Of a stretch of 64,000 nucleotides of DNA, positions 60,208-64,000 are shown in pieces. Numbering within the stretch: the stretch's first letter is position 1; every line of letters begins with the position of its first letter. Under the pieces are notes generated by a model that worked only from the letters and a program-made list of their open reading frames with translations, was not told the origin of the DNA and made no database searches. A program made the translations under genes and the position numbers. This stretch comes from Alphaproteobacteria bacterium (GTDB taxonomy: Bacteria > Pseudomonadota > Alphaproteobacteria > Sphingomonadales > Sphingomonadaceae), in NCBI GenBank assembly GCA_003241875.1, contig QBLU01000006.1, positions 12,893-76,892 of the forward strand, read 5' to 3'.

Positions 60208-61460
60208 GGCAGCTTTGCCTTGGGAAAGCCGTCCCACGCCGTGTCGTAGTCGCTCTGCGCCCGCGCCATCGCCCAGTCGGTGACGCGGTACGGCCAGCAG
60301 CTTTCGACCATGAACGCCATGGTGCCGTCGATCTTTTGGGGCTTGAGCTCCGCGTCGGTGGCGGCGCGCCAGCTGGCGGCGTCGGGGCCATGGGCGTTCA
60401 TCATGTTGTGCAGCGACAGCCCGCCCGGCGCAAAGCCGCCGGCCTTGGCATCATAGGCGCCGGTGATCAGGCCCATCGCCTCCGACATCAGGTTGCGGTG
60501 GAACCAGGGCGGCCGGAACGTGTCCTCCGCTACCATCCAGCGCGGCGGGAAGATGACGAAATCGGCGTTGGCGCGGCCGGGCGTGTCGCTCGGGCTGGTC
60601 AGCACGGTAAAGATCGACGGGTCGGGGTGGTCGAAGCTGACGGTGCCGATGGTGTTGAAGCGGCGCAGGTCGTACTTCACCGGCGCCAGATTGCCATGCC
60701 AGGCGACGACATCGAACGGCGAATGTGCCAGCTGCGTCGTCCACAGCTTGCCGCCGAATTTCTGGATCAGTTCAAAGGGTTCGTCGCGGTCTTCGAACCA
60801 GGCTTCGGGCGTTTCGAAATCGCGCGGGTTGGCGAGGCCGTTGCTGCCGATCGGGCCAAGGTCGGGCAGGCGAAACGGCGCGCCGTGGTTCTCGCAGATA
60901 TAGCCGCGGGCCGCACCGTCGGGCAGCGCGACGCGATAGCGGACACCGCGCGGGATGACTGCGATTTCGAGCGGATCGAGATCGATCAGGCCCATCTCGG
61001 TGACGATATGCAGCCGGCCATGCTCGGGGATGATGAGCATCTCGCCATCGGCGGAAAAGAACGCCTGGTTGCCCATGCTCTCGGTCGCCGCATAGGTCGA
61101 CAGGGTGACGCCGGTCAGGGCTTCAGGGTCGCCATTCCACAGGATCGGCATGATCGAATCGTGGAAATTGGTCGGCGCGTCGGGGATCGGTCGGGGATCC
61201 CAACGCAGCCGGTTGGGGCTGGCCGGCAGGGTGCGGTTGCCGGCGGGGTCCAGCGCCGGCGTGAAGGCGCCGTGGTTGGCCGACGGGCGCAGCCGGTAGA
61301 GCCAGGAGCGGCGGTTTTCAGCGCGCGCCATGGTGAAGGCGGTGCCGCTGAGCTGTTCGGCGTACAGGCCGAAAGCCGGACGTTGCGGGCTGTTGCGGCC
61401 GATCGGCAGCGCGCCTGGCACCGCCTCGGTAGCGAAATGGTTGCCGAAACCGGTCAGCAT
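60204..61460 (-). CDS. hmgA: Homogentisate 1,2-dioxygenase
   Basis: A 418-residue non-haem iron enzyme that opens homogentisate to maleylacetoacetate in tyrosine breakdown. It begins [11 protein letters not shown] and carries [41 protein letters not shown] and the end [14 protein letters not shown] with the iron-binding region. Length and order are standard. hppD lies 28 bases upstream on the same strand. The stop overlaps the patatin stop. Confidence 0.96.
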   Translation of the reverse strand: MLTGFGNHFATEAVPGALPIGRNSPQRPAFGLYAEQLSGTAFTMARAENRRSWLYRLRPSANHGAFTPALDPAGNRTLPASPNRLRWDPRPIPDAPTNFHDSIMPILWNGDPEALTGVTLSTYAATESMGNQAFFSADGEMLIIPEHGRLHIVTEMGLIDLDPLEIAVIPRGVRYRVALPDGAARGYICENHGAPFRLPDLGPIGSNGLANPRDFETPEAWFEDRDEPFELIQKFGGKLWTTQLAHSPFDVVAWHGNLAPVKYDLRRFNTIGTVSFDHPDPSIFTVLTSPSDTPGRANADFVIFPPRWMVAEDTFRPPWFHRNLMSEAMGLITGAYDAKAGGFAPGGLSLHNMMNAHGPDAASWRAATDAELKPQKIDGTMAFMVESCWPYRVTDWAMARAQSDYDTAWDGFPKAKLP

Positions 61461-61488
61461 GGACGTTCCCCCAAGAGGGGGCAGGAAA

Positions 61489-62592
61489 TCACGAAGCCTT
61501 TCCCGGAATCACGCCCCGCCGCAGCTGATCCAGCTCCAGGCTTTCGAACAGCGCCTTGAAATTGCCTTCGCCGAAGCCGTCGTTGCCCTTCCTCTGGATG
61601 ATCTCGAAGAAGATCGGCCCGACCATGTTCTCGGTGAAGATCTGCAGCAGCAGGCCGCCGCCGGTTTCAGGGGCGCCGTCGATCAGGATGCGGCGCTTGC
61701 GCATCTCCTCCACGTCATGGCCATGGCCGGGCAGGCGCTTGTCGATCAGGTCGAAATAGGTCTCGATCGTGTCCTGGAAACGGATGCCGTTGGCGCGCAG
61801 GCGATCGACCGTCTCGAAGATATTGTCGGTCGCCAGCGCGATGTGCTGGATGCCTTCGCCCTTGTAGGCGCGCAGGAACTCCTCGATCTGGCTGTGCTCG
61901 TCCTGGCTTTCGTTCAGCGGAATGCGGATCTTGTCGTCGGGCGCGGTCATCGCCTTGGAAAACAGGCCCGTGGACTGGCCCTCGATGTCGAAATAGCGGA
62001 TCTGGCGGAAATTGAAGATGCGCTCGTAGAATTCCGCCCAGTGCGCCATGCGGCCGCGGTTCACATTATGCGTCAAATGGTCGAGCGTGTGCAGGCCGAC
62101 GCTGTTGTCGTCGGGCGTGGTGCCAGCCACGGCGCGGAAATCGATGTCGTAGATCTCGTGTTCGCCGGCCTTGTCGACCAGATACAGGTTCGACCCGCCG
62201 ATGCCCTCGATGGCCGGGATGTTGAGCTCCATCGGCCCCACCGGCCCGTGCACCGGCGTCGCGCCGCGCTTGACGGCTTCGGCAAACGCCGCGCTGGCAT
62301 CGTGGACGCGAAACGCCATGGCATTGGCCGACGGGCCATGGGCGTTGCGGAATTCCGCGACCTGGCCCTGGGTTTCCATGTTGAGCAGGAAATTGATGCC
62401 ACCCTGGGCATAGCGGCGAACGTTCTTCGACCGGTGCGTGCCGACATGGGTAAAGCCCATGGCGACGAACAGCCCGGCGAGGGCCTCGGGGTCCGGGCCG
62501 GTGAACTCGACGAATTCGAAGCCATCGAGGCCCAGGTCGTTGGGCCGGGCATCAGGGTCGGGTGCGGTCGTCACGGCGGCGTCGGCGTTCAC
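61489..62592 (-). CDS. hppD: 4-hydroxyphenylpyruvate dioxygenase
   Basis: A 367-residue enzyme that makes homogentisate from 4-hydroxyphenylpyruvate. The iron ligands are His in LDHLTHNV, His in GIQHIALAT and Glu in [32 protein letters not shown] precedes. The start is a GTG at 62592, with GGGAG seven bases before, giving [14 protein letters not shown]. It lies just downstream of a MarR regulator on the same strand, whose end holds a palindrome. Confidence 0.96.
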   Translation of the reverse strand: MNADAAVTTAPDPDARPNDLGLDGFEFVEFTGPDPEALAGLFVAMGFTHVGTHRSKNVRRYAQGGINFLLNMETQGQVAEFRNAHGPSANAMAFRVHDASAAFAEAVKRGATPVHGPVGPMELNIPAIEGIGGSNLYLVDKAGEHEIYDIDFRAVAGTTPDDNSVGLHTLDHLTHNVNRGRMAHWAEFYERIFNFRQIRYFDIEGQSTGLFSKAMTAPDDKIRIPLNESQDEHSQIEEFLRAYKGEGIQHIALATDNIFETVDRLRANGIRFQDTIETYFDLIDKRLPGHGHDVEEMRKRRILIDGAPETGGGLLLQIFTENMVGPIFFEIIQRKGNDGFGEGNFKALFESLELDQLRRGVIPGKAS

Positions 62593-62620
62593 GGCGAATC
62601 TCCCAAAACGAGCCCGGATG

Positions 62621-62634
62621 GTAACGGATGTTAC
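62621..62634. promoter_or_regulatory. Palindrome GTAAC-GGAT-GTTAC before hppD
   Basis: GTAACGGATGTTAC has five-base arms and a four-base centre. It lies across the end of the MarR gene, 29 bases upstream of hppD, the form of a MarR-family operator. Confidence 0.45.
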
Positions 62635-63074
62635 TTTCCGCGGCAAGCCGCCAACAGGTGCGCGAGCGCCACCCGGAGCGCTTCGGCCTCGCCCGGCGAC
62701 AGGGCGGCGAGCAGGCGCTGCTCGACCTTCAGCGCTTCCGGCGCGACGATATCGTGGATGCGCCGGCCTTCGGCCGTGGCGCCCAGGCGCAGCGTGCGGC
62801 GGTCGCCGGTATCGCGGGCCCGGTCGATCAGCCGGCGGGTCGTCAGCCCGGCGACCGCCCGGCTGATCGTCATCTTGTCCATGCCGGTGGCCTCGCCCAG
62901 CTCGACCTGCGTCGGCTGGCCGGCGGCGGTCACCGCGGCCAGCACACGCCATTCCGCCGCGGTCAGGCCAAAGCGGCTTTCATAGCCGGTGCCGACGGCA
63001 ACGGCGCGCGACACGGCGTTGGACGCGACCGAGAGCTGGTAGGGCAGGAAATCGGCGAGGCGAAAGCGGGTCAT
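62631..63074 (-). CDS. MarR family regulator of tyrosine catabolism
   Basis: A 147-residue winged-helix MarR protein: FGLTAAEWRVLAAVTAAG, GQPTQVELGEATGMDKMTIS, SRAVAGLTTRRLIDRARDTG with the wing DRRTLRLGATAEG. Placed before hppD and hmgA on the same strand, it is likely to control them, perhaps with homogentisate or hydroxyphenylpyruvate as ligand. Starts ATG at 63074; the stop is within a palindrome that may be its binding site. Confidence 0.88.
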   Translation of the reverse strand: MTRFRLADFLPYQLSVASNAVSRAVAVGTGYESRFGLTAAEWRVLAAVTAAGQPTQVELGEATGMDKMTISRAVAGLTTRRLIDRARDTGDRRTLRLGATAEGRRIHDIVAPEALKVEQRLLAALSPGEAEALRVALAHLLAACRGK

Positions 63075-63120
63075 GCCGCCCAGCGTGCGTCAGGCGAAAC
63101 GAAGGCGCAACCGGCCGGCG

Positions 63121-64000
63121 TCACCCGGGCAGGGCACGGACCGTCGGCGCCGGCGCCGGGGCGGGCTCGGCCGCATTGGCCAGGGTGACACAGGCTGCGA
63201 CCATCGACGACAGACTGTCGACATTGCGGGCGGCGCCGAGCGCCTCGGCCTGCAGTGCTTCGTCGTTCTGCCAGCAGCCGACAACCATCGGCACGCCAGG
63301 CGCCAGGGCCGTGACCCGCCGGGCGAGGAATCGCAGATGGGCGGGATTGCCGGTGAGGCCGAGATGGACAAGGCAGACGATGCCGGCGGCGGGCAGCCGC
63401 GGATCATTGGCGAGGGCGGTGGCGTCGGCGGCGGCGATGTGAGTGGCGCCGAAACCGCGGCGCCGCAGCAGTTGCGCCGCCATCGCCGCCACCGGGATAT
63501 CGAAGGCACCGCGCCCGGCGACGCAGACCACCGCATCGTCGCGGTTCCAGCTGGCCGGCGGCCGGCTGCCTGTCGGCGGCGGCGCAATGTCGTGATCCTC
63601 GAAGTAATGCACCATCGCCAGCGTCGCGTCGGCGATGTGCCGGGCCTTGTCGACCGTCATCGCGCCGCGGCGCAGGTCGGCGGCGGCAAGCAGAAGTGTG
63701 GCGCGTGCGGTGCGATCGTAGAATTCGCGCAGCGGCTGGTCCTCGATCAGCAGCTCGGCAAGGTCGAGCGCGCCTTCGGGATCGCTGCTGAGGATGCGCT
63801 GGTAGAACATCTCCAGCGGGGTCAGCGGTGGCCGGTCGCCGAGCAGGACGTCGAAGAACTCCAGCGACGCGACATGGCGGCCGAGGACGACGAGGCACAA
63901 GGTCAGCGGTGTCGACAGCACCAGGCCGACCGGCCCCCATACCCAGGTCCAGAACAGGGCCGCGACAAGCACCGAGATCGGCGAAAGGCCGGTCGAGCGA
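63121..64000 (-). CDS. AI-2E-family transporter, C-terminal part
   Basis: The gene continues beyond the window end; 293 residues are visible. The visible N-terminal part, GLSPISVLVAALFWTWVWGP then VGLVLSTPLTLCLVVLGRHV, is the last membrane segments of the AI-2E/PerM family. After it comes about 250 residues of soluble chain: first a helical part (LTPLEMFYQRILSSDPEGAL) and then an alpha/beta Rossmann-like part (DDAVVCVAGRGAFDIPVAAM, GIVCLVHLGLTGNPAHLRFL). The family usually ends soon after the membrane part, so this is a C-terminal extension. Substrate unknown. Confidence 0.8.
   Translation of the reverse strand, partial: RSTGLSPISVLVAALFWTWVWGPVGLVLSTPLTLCLVVLGRHVASLEFFDVLLGDRPPLTPLEMFYQRILSSDPEGALDLAELLIEDQPLREFYDRTARATLLLAAADLRRGAMTVDKARHIADATLAMVHYFEDHDIAPPPTGSRPPASWNRDDAVVCVAGRGAFDIPVAAMAAQLLRRRGFGATHIAAADATALANDPRLPAAGIVCLVHLGLTGNPAHLRFLARRVTALAPGVPMVVGCWQNDEALQAEALGAARNVDSLSSMVAACVTLANAAEPAPAPAPTVRALPG

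Noticed and set aside
57172-60237. Long minus-strand frame of over 1000 residues opposite the patatin gene
   Set aside because: Only its last 221 codons (HAD gene) are real; the rest is antisense shadow of the patatin gene.

Overview
The window is a high-GC, gene-dense stretch of a bacterial chromosome that looks like core genome of an alphaproteobacterium in the Sphingomonadales. Clues are hemE beside DnaA-box-like sequences (the arrangement at the Caulobacter origin), a RegB/RegA-type two-component pair, MmcB, PpsR, DUF1491, DUF3576, DUF6489, UrcA and mitofilin-like proteins, a TonB-dependent receptor of the sphingomonad type, and homogentisate-pathway genes. This is inference from protein families; no rRNA or tRNA gene is visible.

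Layout. 1-6 kb: the 3' end of recF, a ceramidase-like membrane protein, two small hydrophilic proteins, a GH5-like glycosidase and gyrB. 6-13.4 kb: a UrcA protein, then a sulfur block of an Rrf2 regulator, sulfate-binding protein, TonB-dependent receptor (broken by a one-base frameshift) and cysT-cysW-cysA, with overlapping stops and starts from the receptor onward. 13.3-22.4 kb: an MFS permease, a ModE-like regulator, a PAS protein, an operon of SCO1, YcgN, YgjP-type protease and lipid kinase, then an ankyrin protein, RegB/RegA, MmcB and SleB. 22.6-27.8 kb: leftward genes DUF1491-ptsN-hpf, dnaQ, and the overlapping coaE-aroE-maf-ppsR run. 27.8-28.2 kb: a gene-free interval with DnaA-box-like sites, the best candidate for the chromosomal origin. 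28.2-38.7 kb: hemE-hemJ, nnrD and a phosphoglycerate-mutase-like gene, the hisB-H-A-F-E operon, hemC-hemD-mitofilin, yggS and a predicted outer-membrane protein. 38.9-43.4 kb: DUF3576 lipoprotein, leuS, lptE, holA. 43.4-49.6 kb: a repeat-bearing gap and the leftward DUF6489-mnmE-mnmG-rsmG-parA-parB run with two parS sites. 49.7-64 kb: dienelactone hydrolase, quinone oxidoreductase, TerC, three tandem M20 peptidases, dapD, a HAD phosphatase, a PlpD-like patatin, hmgA and hppD with a MarR regulator, and a truncated AI-2E-family transporter.

How the parts fit. Origin, ParABS partition genes and two parS sites lie within about 20 kb, so the window probably spans the replication-segregation region. 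Haem genes (hemE, hemJ, hemC, hemD) lie on both sides of the his operon, as does lipid and envelope work (lptE, the patatin, the lipid kinase). The least ordinary parts are the TonB receptor inside the sulfate operon, the CREST ceramidase-like gene between recF and gyrB, a RegB lacking its redox cysteine, the probable CTG start of the YgjP-type protease, and the M20 peptidase triplet.
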